A model generated the notes under the pieces. It worked only from the letters and a program-made list of their open reading frames with translations, ran no database searches and had not been told where the DNA came from. This document shows positions 19,064-30,791 of a DNA stretch of 64,000 nt, piece by piece. The DNA is from Enoplosus armatus (taxonomy: Eukaryota; Chordata; Actinopteri; Centrarchiformes; Enoplosidae). Location: contig NC_092183.1 in assembly GCF_043641665.1 (NCBI RefSeq), forward strand, positions 26,423,222-26,487,221, read 5' to 3'. The position numbers and the translations under genes are program-made. The first letter of the stretch is position 1. Each line of letters starts with the position of its first letter.

Positions 19064-20549
19064 CCTGGCAGGCAGACAGAAGACAGCATGTGAAAAGGAG
19101 CAGATGGGAACAGAGCTTCTCTTTTGGTGTCCGCACAACGTCCTGCCTTAATCACACGTACTAATAAACTCTGTCTATTTAGTCAGCATGACCTGCACTC
19201 CCGTCAGCAGCTGGTGTAGTACTGCAGAAACATGTCGGCTTCTTGCTCACTGGTTTATCTCCTCTCAGCTCAGGCTTAGCCAGGCATCAGTGGGGACTCA
19301 GTGACCTTGTCACACTTAAAGAGGATTGAGGCTAAAGTGCGAAGACGTTGTAACCTCTCATCGCACATAAAAACAAATCTGCCAGTACACAACGGATTTA
19401 CAATTTACATTCACATGATAATGTTTATTTGAGCTATTTTAAGCTGAAAGAGTTGGATGAGAAGCTTTGGTTAGTGAGGATTTGCAAAGATACAATCTGG
19501 TGGCCATGCTGGCTCAATACTGCTCTCAGAGTCACAGTATTTCTTTTTCTATGCTAGATCATATTACATATACATTTCCCTTTCTTTACTTTACTTTGGT
19601 ATTTTCATTTGTTTTGGCATTTTATTCTTTGTAAGACACTTTTTGTTTTGGTGCTGGTCATATTTTCCTTGGCAATCGCTTCTAAACTTCAATGGTAATA
19701 AACAATTAAGTGACTTGCTCTGATCTGCAAAACGAACTGTATGCCCCGACAGTTATATAATGTGTAAAAAAAGGCGTGCAGCTGTACTGACATCCGGCAT
19801 GGACAAAACAAAACGAAAGGAAAAGGACACTCAGAAATCTGGTGACGGTATCGTTGCAAAAGCACAAAACTATTACAACAGTCTTCAACGTCTTGCACGA
19901 ATACAAATGGCAATTCTGGCAATTTCAGCATCCACACACGATCGACCAAATAGAACCTGTGTGAATAAAAAAAGTTTCGAAAAGTGTTGGACCTCCTCTG
20001 CTTCAGTCTTAGAGCAGTTCAAAGTTCAAAGTTAACACTTTACAGAAATAAAGACAATTTTAGGTAACACATACGCGCCGAATGGAAGAGGTGAAAATGA
20101 CGATTTGAATACAGTCGTAAAATAATCACATTATGACATGTACGCGTGCCTTACTAGAAAGACAACTTAAAATAACAAAACATTTTAACCGAGTTTGGTT
20201 TCGAGGGCTTCGGAGCTAACTGTGATAGCATAATGTAAGTTACAATATTATTGCTGCCTCAAAAAAAGAGGAGCCTCTTCAAATAGCAGAGCAGTTCAGC
20301 GATACTACCAGTCAGCTTACCTAGAAGTCACAACCTAGCTGTTAGCTATACTTTACTGTTAGCGTCAAAACACAACGCAAGGCCAAATATTGATGAACCA
20401 TTGCTAACGACACAAGTTAGCAAGCAATGTGTCAGCACGTCTTATCTGCTTCTGACATGCTTACCCGTCATATTAAACGAGACCGGGGATGCCGCATACT
20501 TTGTTTAAAAAGATAGTAACACCAGCTCTTCAAGCTCGGCGGATCTTAC

Positions 20550-20640
20550 CTGTAATTTCGCCCGAGAGGACACCAACAACAGATAAGAAGCAGGCACAGG
20601 CACCTGCTACCTTTTGCTACTTCTTCTTCTTCGTTAGAGT
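20550..20640 (-). other. erlin2: Probable erlin2 untranslated exon 1
   Basis: A strong donor CAG|GTAAGA ends at 20550, and the ATG exon has an acceptor just before the start codon, so a leader exon is required. This is the best candidate, giving a 1.5 kb first intron (20549-19065). The upstream limit of the exon is a guess. Confidence 0.5.
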
Positions 20641-20669
20641 TTCACTGTTTGGCATCCAAATTGTTGCCA

Positions 20670-20688
20670 TAGCGCCCCCTCGTGGGCG
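20670..20688 (-). promoter_or_regulatory. Candidate CTCF site at erlin2 promoter
   Basis: The minus strand reads CGCCCACGAGGGGGCGCTA. This matches 16 of 19 positions of the usual vertebrate CTCF consensus (TGGCCACCAGGGGGCGCTA), including the whole AGGGGGCGCTA core. It sits about 120 bp upstream of the exon-1 donor. Binding is inferred. Confidence 0.5.
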
Positions 20689-20875
20689 GCTACTGTCGTT
20701 GACGTGTACAACTGCTGTGAGTGAGTCGACCAGATTCCTCCTCACATTTTGTGGTCACATTTTTTATGCTTTTGCATAATTTGCTCGTTTCGGGCCAAGC
20801 TTGCCCAGAGGCAAATACGATTCACTTGTTTATTAGAAATGTGATAAACTATTTACCGTACTTACAAAACAAGAG

Positions 20876-20975
20876 GGACAGTTTAGACTTCCCAGTTCAC
20901 CTAGCCTGTATGTCTCTGGAGTGTGGGAAGAAATCAGAATAGGCCGAATGTGCAAACTCCACACAGAAATGCACT
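20876..20975. repeat. Eroded fragment of the LINE-like repeat also at 63735-64000
   Basis: 'cccagttcacctagcctgta', 'gtctctggagtgtgggaaga' and 'tgcaaactccacacag' follow the order of a very common fish repeat whose fuller piece is at the right edge of the window. Confidence 0.6.
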
Positions 20976-21320
20976 GCTAGATTTCCAAGGACAAGGCTGG
21001 GTTTGCCCTTTTTGTTGTGAGAGTACTGTGCCAGCTGCAGGTGACACAGAAAAGGCTCATACAACTGTGACCAGGCTAAAAACAGTTCTAAAAAAAATTA
21101 ATTACAGTATGATTAAACTGCAAACCAAATCAGATCTGTCCAAAGGCACTGGCAGCTGGTTAGAGCCCGAAGGCAACAGGGGGCCCCCGCACACAGGGTC
21201 ATTACAAGCGTGAAGTCTTTCATTCATTTGGACTTAATTGAAGTAATATGGACCATTTTTGGACTTCCCATAAAAAGAAAACAGCGTACTTCGAATGTTC
21301 CAATAGGTTAAGGATACGCA

Positions 21321-21487
21321 CAGTGGGGGCACTAATGCAGCTTACTGTTAAGGCGCTGACCGTAAACAGCGCAGTCACTGGTTTGATTCCAGCTGGGGAT
21401 CATTGTTGTATCTCTCTCTATCCCTCATTTCCTGTTCCTATCTCTCTGCTCTCTAGTAAAAATAAAATCCCCCAAAAATAACAAAAA
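21321..21487. mobile_element. Degenerate tRNA-derived SINE remnant
   Basis: Contains a B-box-like 'ggtttgattcc' (21377-21390 region), followed by the CT-rich body 'tctctctctatccctcattt' and an A-rich tail with 'aataaaat', the layout of common teleost tRNA SINEs. The A-box half is barely recognisable. Confidence 0.5.
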
Positions 21488-22410
21488 AGGACACACTCTT
21501 CGGTTAAGTTATATAACCCTGAACTTTCCTCCAAAGTGGCATTACTGTCTTCCTGTTTTCCCCTTTTTCCAACACTCATTGAAGCTGTTTATAGCCCATC
21601 TGCACTCCTTAACTTGGCTATCCACCTCATTTCCCTCATACGTCTATGAACTAGGACCCATAAAAGCTGAGCCAACAGTGATGATTGATTATTTCATTTT
21701 AACAGGGATCAAATTGTTGGTTGTGTTTGAAAGTATCATACATGTCCTTGACCCTAATGTTATTAACTTCCTTTCCTGCCTTTCAGCAATGTGAAAGCTG
21801 ATGAGAGAAGTCTTTCACCCGCTTCTTTCCTAATAAGAGCAGCAGATGGCGACAGAGACCATCTGAGATGCACTGCTTCATTTTCATGAGGGAACTGTGA
21901 GAAGGCTGCATTGTCCTCCTACCTCGGCCTGCCATGATGTTAACATTTTAGAATTTTAGAGGGCTATCTTGCAGCAGCTGTTTATTTTATCCGTTCATTA
22001 ATTGACAGTGGACAAGTTTGGTTGTTAAGCCAAAACACAGAAAGTTTGACGTTTATATGATAATATTTGGCTACAATCTATCAGTCACAAAGAGCAATCA
22101 CTGAAAAACTCCAAAAGTCTCTTCATCGTCAATCAGCGACAAGCCACTGGAAGTGATACACAACTAAAGGTCCTGACACTAAAATGGCTGTGGCGCTTTA
22201 TTTTTAGACGCTGGCCTCTTGAGAAATTTACAAAGGACCAGAGCTAACCCCAAGGTGCTGCAGTGGCAGCTCTGTGCCGTGCATTTTAAACAGGGGGGGT
22301 GGAGGGGAAAGGGAACAACAGAGCAAGGGAAAAGAAGTTTGTCAGAGTTCATTAAGTATCAAGGGAACATCGCTGGAACTGGCAGCGTAAGCCGCGCCGG
22401 GGCCCTAGTG

Positions 22411-22420
22411 CCATTAATCA
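22411..22420 (-). promoter_or_regulatory. PBX-HOX-type site TGATTAATGG
   Basis: Exact decamer on the minus strand; a TGACA half-site lies 5 bp away (22425-22429). Confidence 0.4.
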
Positions 22421-23105
22421 CGACTGACAAGAAACCAGGGGCCGAGGGAGGAGGTGGAGGGGAGGGAGGAGGTGGAGGGGAGGGAGGGCAGCTCTGCCAG
22501 AGACTCTGGTAGTGATTATAGAGCGGGGTCCAAGCAGTCCGGGGCCAGGGGTGTTGAAGGTAAAACACACCACAGCCAAGGCTGTAAAGTTCAGGTACCT
22601 TCACACAGATCCCACTCACATAATCACAGATAGACTGAGGGGACTCCAGAGTCTGAAGACATGACAGGGTAATTGTAGAAAGAGTGGAATATTTTGGTTT
22701 GAGAAGAGAAGTGCGGTGCAGTGCAGAGGCTGGATCTCTCCCTTTGTGTATTTCACCCTCTCTCCCTCATTTATATGAGCCGAGCCTCTGGCTTAATAGC
22801 ATGCAGGAGGAAGAGAGTGGAAGTGCGGCAGTAACAGAGCGTCGCCCATATATCTCTGTCGGCCTGCCTCATTTTCTCTCTCCGCACCCCCAGAAATCTC
22901 GTGGTTAGCTGGCCACACTGCCGCCACCCTGGAAGAAGAAATAAATGGGAGAGAGAAAGAGAGGGGAGAAAGGAGAGAGGAGAGCTCGTGACTCGTGAAG
23001 ATGGAGGCCTCTGTTAAGTGCTGTGCTTGAAAGCCCGTCCGGCCTCATTAGCTGTCAGTTGTAACAATACTGAGCTGGCAGCGAAGACTGCTCCCAGTCT
23101 CGGTG

Positions 23106-23137
23106 CCATAAATCACAGGCTGACAGGGCCCTGACAG
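23106..23137 (-). promoter_or_regulatory. Composite PBX-HOX plus two MEIS-type sites
   Basis: TGATTTATGG (23115-23106, minus) is a posterior-type PBX-HOX site. CTGACAG follows at 23120-23126 and again at 23131-23137. All lie within 32 bp. Confidence 0.45.
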
Positions 23138-23219
23138 GGCTGGGAACCAACACACATGCAAGACTTGCTTGCTTTCTGTCTCTCCGCTGCTCCCTTTTCT
23201 TTCTCGTCTCTCCCTCTGT

Positions 23220-23345
23220 TTCCACTGCTCCTTCTTTTCTTTTTTTTTCCCTTTCTTTATCTCCCACTCCCGCTCCCTTTCTTTGTCAGCACCACTCCCT
23301 TTCTTTCCCTTTCCCTCTCTCTTATATCTCTCCCTCTCTCTCACA
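23220..23345. repeat. Pyrimidine-rich low-complexity tract
   Basis: C/T-rich stretch of CTTT, CTCC and CTCT units on the plus strand. No coding signal; the matching Glu/Lys/Arg-rich ORFs on the minus strand are compositional artefacts. Confidence 0.8.
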
Positions 23346-23689
23346 CTCACACTTACAGCACATTGCAGCATGTCAGCAGACAGTCCAGGACACATGTGCT
23401 CGCAGCAACACACACACTTGCCTTTTGCAGAACTTCTTTCCCCCCCTGTCCCATACATAAGTGTGTTTGACAGGAGGGGTTTGGAAAAGCGTGTGTCTCT
23501 TTGATGGATGAGATGTGTTCACTGCATTTGGAGTTTGTTCTTCCTCCTTATTCTTATTCAGGGGCATATTCTTACATATTGTCTAGTAGGTCTGACCCCA
23601 GCCGTCTAATGTGTCTGTTGAAATGAAACGCGTCTGTTGGTAAAATGATCAGTGGGTGACAGCATTGTAAATAATAACAACATGCTTTT

Positions 23690-24215
23690 GTTCTCTTGTT
23701 CAACATTTTGGGAAGTCCGCTCATTCGCTCTCTTGCCAAGAGTGAGATGAGAAGATCGATTCCAGTCTCATATTGCCAAATATGTACATGTTGTTGACGC
23801 CAGTGGGCGATTAGCTTAGCTTCCTGGCCAAGAAAAAAAAAAAATCCAACACCAAATTGAATCACAAAAACAAGATATAATTTGTGAGTTTTAGAGTTCT
23901 GGTAGGCAGATTTTTTATTACCTTTGGACAGAGCCAGGCTACCTGTTTCCCACAGTCTTTATGCTAAGCTAAGCTAACCAGCTGCTGGTTGTAGCTTCAC
24001 ATTTAAACCTGCAACAACCTGGGGGAAGCGGAAAACAAGTTGTCAACACAACGTTGACATTTAAACGGACAGATATGAGAGTGGTATCGACCTTCTCGCA
24101 GGAAAGACAGTAAATGGGAAATGTTATTGGGGGACTGTAATATTGATCTAAGTTGCTTGCTGTAGTTGAGGAATTGAAGAAAAGCCTACATAAAGCTCCA
24201 TTAAAGCCTATCCTC
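23690..24215. mobile_element. MITE copy C with extra downstream module
   Basis: Contains the family blocks 'caacattttgggaa', 'gagatgagaagatcgattcc', 'tagcttagcttcctgg', 'tctttatgctaagctaagct' and 'gctgctggttgtagcttcac'. Beyond the normal end it continues with 'gttgcttgctgtagttgagg', which is also found after the copy at 34110. Confidence 0.7.
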
Positions 24216-24472
24216 TGGACTTCAAAACTTCGAAGTGGAACGTTAAAAAAGGTCTCTTAAAATAGCAGACAGTGACTCCAGAAAAACCTGGACCACCACA
24301 GAGCTGACCTCCACTTTGGGTCAAAGGTTGACACAGTCTACTGATGCCACATTATGGGGCCACTGACATGCAAACTCTTTCAGTGCAGCTTTAAGAGTGT
24401 ATTTGCATGTGGACGGATGTTATGGTCCGTTTGCATCCACGAGGCCGAGCAGCCACAGCCGTCTGCCGGCGT

Positions 24473-24558
24473 CCATTAATGGTGACGCGTGATGATGTGT
24501 GTGACACGACTGGAGAGGAAGGAAGTGGAAGAAAGCAAGGGCTGTGGGTCATTAATCA
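24473..24558. promoter_or_regulatory. Paired TAAT motifs including a PBX-HOX-type site
   Basis: The palindrome CCATTAATGG lies at 24473-24482. TGATTAATGA is on the minus strand at 24558-24549. No other feature lies between them. Confidence 0.35.
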
Positions 24559-24584
24559 TTGGTCGTTGACACATGAACACTCAC

Positions 24585-24770
24585 ACACACGCACACACAC
24601 ACACGCATACATATTTCTACACACACATGTAGCTATGAGGCTTGGGGGTGTACTGGTGCTGAGCTTGCAGCTGGAATAAACCCTTTTGAGCATGTATACA
24701 CACATTAGATGAATATATACAGTATGTGTGTGCATACACACACACACACACACAGAGAATTAGCTCACAG
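24585..24770. repeat. AC-rich imperfect microsatellites
   Basis: Interrupted AC tracts at 24580-24604 and about 24736-24753, with ACACAC variants between them. Confidence 0.85.
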
Positions 24771-24779
24771 CTGGGCTGC

Positions 24780-27045
24780 ATACCTCAGATTTTGTCAGAT
24801 TCCCACTCCATGCTCACACTCTCCTCCTCCATTCCAGCGCTGCATACCCAAACCCAACAGGACTTAGCTGGATGGAGCAGACCCGGGGTCAGCTCGGGTT
24901 TGATTTTGCAGTTAATTGCTGACCTTGAGCAAGGCTTTAGGTGTACAAATGCTGGTGACAGTTGGTAGCAATTTAACATCAATGTCGTTAGCTGTTTCTG
25001 GTGTCACTTGTGCTTCAGCTGACTGAATGCTGCCTGAAGCTTGGCTCCGATTTAAGCATACATTTGATGAAAACAGGACTGGGTCAAATTGCCAAGCCCT
25101 GCTCCCAAGTGACTTCTGTGTCTTGGGAGCAGTTGCCTGTAACCATCTCTCTAATGTGTCAGTCTTCAAAATGTCTTAAAAACCTGAATATAAAAGGGCT
25201 TTCTTAGTCAAAAAATCTGAACAGCACAAAATATTTTTGTTTGCCCCCAAAACAGGGCGAATGCTTTTGTGAGTCCAGGGTTTTCCTAAATTCCTAAAAG
25301 CAGCATTATAAACCAGTATGTTTAAATTCGATTTTTCGGGCACTTGAGGGCAGCAGAAACAAGTTGTGAACACATGATTGACACCCTGCATTATTATCGT
25401 TTAAGTTGAAATGAACTCGCAAGCGAACAGCGTTTAGACATCCAGCAGACACAGAGGAGCGTTATCAGTCATTTGAAATCATGCTTTGGCCCCCTGACGA
25501 ATTAAAGCACAATATTCACTCTCCTTGTTGCTCTGTTTTGGTCTCCACCTCCATGTCTGGATCAGTGGCTGCTAAAGGCTTTTTAGACCTTTTTCCCCCG
25601 AGTTGTGGGCAGGAAAACCAAGGCACTGATTTGAAAGACACCGTAAAACTCCCCAGAGCTGAGGGGAACTGCGCAGTCAGGTGATTGTCCTTCTGTCGTT
25701 TTTGTTTAATATATAAAATAATGAATACAGCAGCTTTAAAGTGAAGTGAGAAATCCATCCCGTCTGTTGCATCCTGTTGGCTCTAGTCGGAGCCCAACAT
25801 GAATGCCACGGCACTAATAAGTCATGATTGAACTTTAAAGGTTTGGACGCCCACTCATTCACCTCTCGTCTCATTTTCTTTTCTCAGTATCATCTGTTAC
25901 CATAACTGGTGGAGAGTTTAGGATGTCCTGCTCCTCATGGTGCTGCAGAGTCCCAGAGGAGGTTCCAGCACAAAGTTACACAACTGGCCTCCCTCTCTGC
26001 CGTCCTACATTAATCTTCCCCTGGTCGCAGAAATCTCCCTTTAACGTCTTCCTCATGTGTGTCCGCCTGCTTTCTGGTGAAATGTATTAGAGTGCGTGTG
26101 TTTTTATGTGCATGCATGCATGTGTGGGTGGACAGGGTAATTGGTCCAGTGAAAGTGCCCGGGTCTGCTCAGGCCAAACGGTGCTGCAGTGTACGTACAG
26201 TGTGGTGCTGTGCTGAGCTGTGGGGGTGTGGGAAAGCGATCAGAGTGGACTTCAGAGGGAACCGAGGAAGAATGAGGAAATTGCAGACAGATAGGCCTAA
26301 TGGTTGTGCTGAGGGAAGGGGTTGTAGGGCCAACAGCTGCTAGCCATCCATCTGGACTAGCCTGGAGTGCTGGACTGGACCGCTCCGCAGTGACGTATTC
26401 ACCTTCTGGGGAGTGCACTGGGACTTTCCGTCAGAGCGGGGTCAATAAGTATTTGCAATAAATTCATGGAGTTTGTTTAAAAATCTCTCGAAGGAACAGT
26501 TTATTCAAATGCAATAAGAAGAAACTTCAGTTATGGCTGTGGAGAATCTGGATTGTTGCAGCAGCAAGTAGCAAGAGGCCACAGAGAGGAAAAACTAAAT
26601 AAAAACAGAACATGTGGGTGTTGTGAACGTGCATAACTATCAATTTCATCTATGTAGCATATTTGGTGGCTTGTATTTTTCTGTTTTTTGTCACAAATAC
26701 ATGCTACACAATTTCTGCACGGACCATACTACACCAGCTCATCTGAGGAACTGGGGAAGTGGTGCAATCTCACACAAACAGTGTGGGAGATCCTGTGATG
26801 TGTTTTTGTTGATGAAGCTTCAGTTTCTGTAGGTGGTGCTCTTTTCTTTGTCTGTGGTTCTCTTTGAGAGATGAAATGTCATCATCTAAACTGAATAGAA
26901 ACCTTGGAAGACAAGCTAGTGGGCAAGAAAATGTATCAACATACTGCGACATAGTCACTCAAACCTTTGTGAAATAATATTCTGAAACAAAACCTCTATT
27001 ACATTTTGGACATGAATCATGTAAAGACTAAGTACCTCCACCAGC
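24780..27045. other. Intergenic, no gene seen
   Basis: Unique AT-rich sequence between erlin2 and znf703. ORFs here are short, without splice sites or recognisable domains. No tandem arrays beyond a short GCAT run near 26110-26120. Confidence 0.5.
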
Positions 27046-27049
27046 AAAT

Positions 27050-27059
27050 TGATTTATGA
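27050..27059 (+). promoter_or_regulatory. PBX-HOX-type site TGATTTATGA
   Basis: Exact decamer, the only plus-strand member of the seven-site cluster; 86 bp left of a MITE copy. Confidence 0.3.
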
Positions 27060-27144
27060 GATGGAAACTACACCCATGCATCCACGCTGCTGTTTCTATA
27101 TCAAACTGCCTTTTTCTGTCAAGGAGAGAAAACCGAGCAACTGA

Positions 27145-27625
27145 TTTAAGGGAATAGTTCAACATTTTGCTGATAGTTGGATGAAGAGATCAATACCACT
27201 CTCTTGTCTGTACAGTTAAAGTGAACCAGTTATCTTAGCTTAGCATAAAGACTGGAAACAGGGCGCAACCCACTGGCTGTGTCCAAAAGTAACCGAATCC
27301 AGCCACCAGCACCTCTAAAGCTCACTAATTAACACGTCATATCTCCACGTGTTTGAACCTCAAATTGTGGTTTTTACAGGAGGTTATGTGGCAGATTATT
27401 TCTTGGCCGGGAGCAGTGACTTCCTGAAGCTCTGTCATCACCATGAGCGGAGAGTCCAGGAGAGGTGATACAGCATGTTGTTAATTAGTGAGCTTTAGAG
27501 GTGCTGGCGGCTGGATTTTATTACCTTTTTGACAGAGGCAGGCTGGCTCTTTCCCCGTTTCCAGTCTTTAAGCTAAGCTAAGCTAATTGTCAGTATTTGT
27601 GTCTTTCCCAAAACGATTCCTTTAA
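27145..27625. mobile_element. Full-length palindromic MITE, copy D
   Basis: About 480 bp. The ends TTAAGGGAATAGTTCAACAT and CCCAAAACGATTCCTTTAA are inverted. The two arms mirror each other: 'gcttagcataaagactggaa' against 'ttccagtctttaagctaagc', and 'cacctctaaagctcactaat' against 'attagtgagctttagaggtg'. This gives a near-complete foldback. No ORF. Confidence 0.85.
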
Positions 27626-28044
27626 GACCCTGTGCTCTCTTAAAGACATGTCATGACGACTGCCTTGCTTTACAAAGAGGTATTGTTAGGTAGTGAGATC
27701 TACAACACAACACAGGTCAGACAAACATCCCAGTTGAGCAATGAGAGAAATGTTGCGTATTCGGTTCCAATCTCATCTGTGAGGAGGGATATTGGCAAGT
27801 GACAGATGAAAGCCTAAGTACCTCTGGACAGCTGTTTGATTCATTCTGGATGGATCGATCCTGTTGTTGATGTTCAATCATGGAGCCATGAAGGAAAAAA
27901 AAAAAAAGGCTCGACTAACCTTCTCTGGTTTGTGTAGCTGATTTGTCGGAGCGGAGGGTGAAAGCTGATGAGGAGAATTCACTCACTGCTCTCCTCTGTT
28001 GCCTGATCCCTCCTCAGCTGCTCTGGTCATGTGGAACAACATGA

Positions 28045-28061
28045 CCCCCCCCCCCCCCCCC
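28045..28061. repeat. C17 homopolymer
   Basis: Run of 17 C, followed within 130 bp by AC-rich microsatellites (28185-28216). Confidence 0.95.
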
Positions 28062-28185
28062 GCTGCACCACCACACACATGCATACATGCGTGTGCACAC
28101 AAACACCACAGTTTAACATGAACACACACATGTGCTCGCACAAGCAGGCGTCCATACACATGCATACAATCAAGCACGAATGCAT

Positions 28186-28219
<34 letters not shown>

Positions 28220-28249
28220 CCTCTAACCTCACTATGGTCTCACACAGCA

Positions 28250-28350
28250 GGCCTGCCATAAATCAATGGGCAGGATCGTGTCTGCCAGTTAGACTAAACA
28301 AGAGCATTTGTGAGGATTTGCTCTCACCCATTAATCATCTTGACAGCTTG
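28250..28350 (-). promoter_or_regulatory. Double PBX-HOX site element with MEIS-type site
   Basis: TGATTTATGG at 28265-28256 and TGATTAATGG at 28337-28328, both on the minus strand, 72 bp apart start to start. TTGACAG follows at 28340-28346. The intervening sequence is unique. Confidence 0.45.
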
Positions 28351-29224
28351 AAAAACACATTTCCCCTTTAATGACTGTATTTGGATAATCAGCTCTGTTT
28401 CCCTTCCCGCCCTCTCCCTGGCTCTCCCCCTATCCCCTCCCCCATTTTCTTCCTCTATTTTTTTATTTTTTTTTGCCCCAAGACTCATAGACATGTGGGT
28501 AACTCACTATTAGAGGCGGAGAAGGTGGAGGAGGGACTGTAGAGGTGAGGGAGGGGTCTCCCAACGCCTAAAAAGAGTTCTCCGAAAAGTAAAAATAATC
28601 ACGCTGCCTGTGGAAAAAAGTGTGTTTTTTTCACCCTCACTGAACAAACTGCAAGGCCTCCGCTAATATAAACTCGTGTATGTGAGTGCACACTCTCTCA
28701 CTGACACAGTCCTTTATTAAACAGAGAAGTCATGGATGGTGCAGCACCGCTGACATGAGCCATGAATGTCTTCATGTGTAAAGGTGGTCAGGAAATTAAA
28801 CATGTAAACCGAAATATGTCATGCAAAATGTGCGTTATGAGAATACGATCCTACATGTTGCAAACAGACCCACGTCTGTGCAAAGCCACAATGCTGCCCC
28901 CCCCCCTCGCCATATTGCACTTTTAACATGGTGGGTAAAGTTGTGTTCTGTCTAATTCACAGCCTGTCTGTCTATTCATCTGCAGGACAGAAACCCCTTA
29001 TTAAGTTCCCTTTGAAGGAACCAGGCCACTGTGTCACACCGGGCAAACAGTGTCCAGGGACTCTGGAGCTGTCAGTGCAGCACCTTAGGGAGACGAGGGA
29101 AGTAGAGCTGAAAGGGGGCGGGGAGGGGGTATTGAACATCACCTCAGTTTAAGTTTTGGAGTTCCAGCTCAGCAAAGGCAAGACATTAGAAAACAATTTT
29201 CATATTTGATGTTTCCCCTTTATT

Positions 29225-29530
29225 TAAACCTGGAATTACTACTTTTTTGGCTGCTGGGGGGCAGTGCTAACATTATTTTTTTTTTATATACATCCTTGTT
29301 TGCAACTTTTTTTGCTTTCCACCATTTCCTGAGGACAATATCTGGCTCTTTAGCTGCGAAATGCTCCACCACGTTCACCAGCTAGTGGCTAACTTTGTTT
29401 GTGCGTCTGTTTGGTGCCGGGCAGGTAGGTTTATCAGTGCTTTCTACCTGAAAACAGCCCCCTGCTGCGGCCGAAAACAACGCTTTGAGAGTGGTGAGGT
29501 GGAACTAACACAGTGAAGTTGTGGGCTGGT
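29225..29530. repeat. Dispersed fish repeat (unnamed)
   Basis: Blocks such as 'attactacttttttggctgc', 'ggctctttagctgcgaaatg' and 'caccagctagtggctaac' match a repeat I recognise as common in spiny-rayed fish, but cannot name. Non-coding. Confidence 0.5.
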
Positions 29531-29829
29531 TAACCAAAACAGTGAGCTGAAAGAGGTTAAATTACTGCTTACTTGCTTCCTTTTTATCTATCTCCACAAT
29601 GCTGAACGTAAAGCAGTCAGACTAATTACAGTATATCTGTAATATCCCTGGGAAATCCTTGAAGTTCATACATACATCTAGATTATTACATATTATTCAT
29701 TCTTATCCATTGGGAGTATTATTCAGCCTGTAAACACAGTTGTATAAAGTCGTAGTCAAATCTGAGAAAATCTTGGCTCGAGTTTGGAAATTACAAATTT
29801 ATAACAGAACAGTCAGCAGAAAGTGTGCG

Positions 29830-30058
29830 CTACAAATCTGGGGAGGGTAGAGTTTGAAAGATGTGGGTGTTTGGTAAGATGCAAGAGTCTAATATTGAAG
29901 TGTTATCAAGTTGCATTGGGAAACGTAGGATCCAGCGTTTTTGTGCTTGACCCATGCCAGGGACTAAAGTCAAGATATCGGATCTTGGCCTCTGCTGCAT
30001 TCGCTTGTCATCTGTCTCTTTTGAGCCTCCCCAACTTTATGGAAGTGCAACGCTAAAC
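29830..30058. repeat. Unnamed dispersed repeat, copy 2
   Basis: Shares ordered blocks with the repeat in the ch25h intron (6700-6870): 'aagatgcaagag', 'ttgcattgggaaacgtagga', 'gggactaaagtcaagatatc' and 'ccccaactttatgg'. Confidence 0.6.
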
Positions 30059-30647
30059 CTCGCGAGTTCCCCTGTAACCCGAATCAGTTGTAATACACCA
30101 CTTCGATGACATTCCAAACATATCTGCAAGGACATGTTTTTCACGGCGGTAATATTGACATGTCGCAGCTGGAAGAGCACGGGTAAGCACACAGCCATTA
30201 AAGATTAATAACATTAATGGCTCCGTTCCGTTTAGGAGGGCTGGTCCCGGTCTTGCACATGCTGGCTCACGGGCATGGACACTCAGTGGAGCTGAGCCCT
30301 CATTTCTTTTGTTAGTTGCACAAGTGCTTCTCCTGCTATGGCAGGTCAAAATGTCTGCTGTGAAAAGCCGCATGTGCACTGATTTGACATGATAATACAC
30401 ATGACTATTGCTGTTTTAGTTTTAGGGCCCCATAATGGTCTAAGTGCTGTTTTTTTTCCAAAGTGGGAAGATTAAATAAAACTCTCACTCACAATTAAAG
30501 ACATGTATCGTGCATTAAGCAGATCATTGGTACAAAATACTTGCTGGCCGTAGTTTATTATAAAAATCATGTTATTGCTCAGCCCAAGTGTAAAATAACC
30601 ATTGGTGTACACATTCAATAAACCCAATTATTCATAGCTTTAATGCA

Positions 30648-30649
<2 letters not shown>

Positions 30650-30710
<61 letters not shown>

Positions 30711-30756
30711 TTATTGAGTGACTGTGTAATATATGCAGATGTGTAACGTATACAGC

Positions 30757-30788
<32 letters not shown>
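30650..30788. repeat. (AT)29 followed by (GT)n microsatellites
   Basis: Pure AT from 30650 to 30707, a 50-bp spacer, then pure GT to 30788. Translated Ile-Tyr and His-Thr repeats here are artefacts. Confidence 0.97.

Positions 30789-30791
<3 letters not shown>

Larger units (their letters stand above)
20700..22180. other. Non-coding sequence upstream of erlin2
   Basis: No gene seen. Contains an eroded LINE-like fragment and a SINE remnant (listed separately), then unique sequence. At 21995-22008 'tcattaattgacag' combines a TAAT core with a MEIS-type TGACAG. Confidence 0.5.
22180..23160. promoter_or_regulatory. Candidate enhancer block with PBX-HOX and MEIS-type motifs
   Basis: Mostly unique, GC-balanced sequence without ORFs, interrupted by GGA-rich tracts near 22445-22490. 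It holds two PBX-HOX decamers (22411-22420, 23106-23115) and MEIS-type sites at 23052-23058, 23120-23126 and 23131-23137. Conservation cannot be tested here. Confidence 0.35.
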
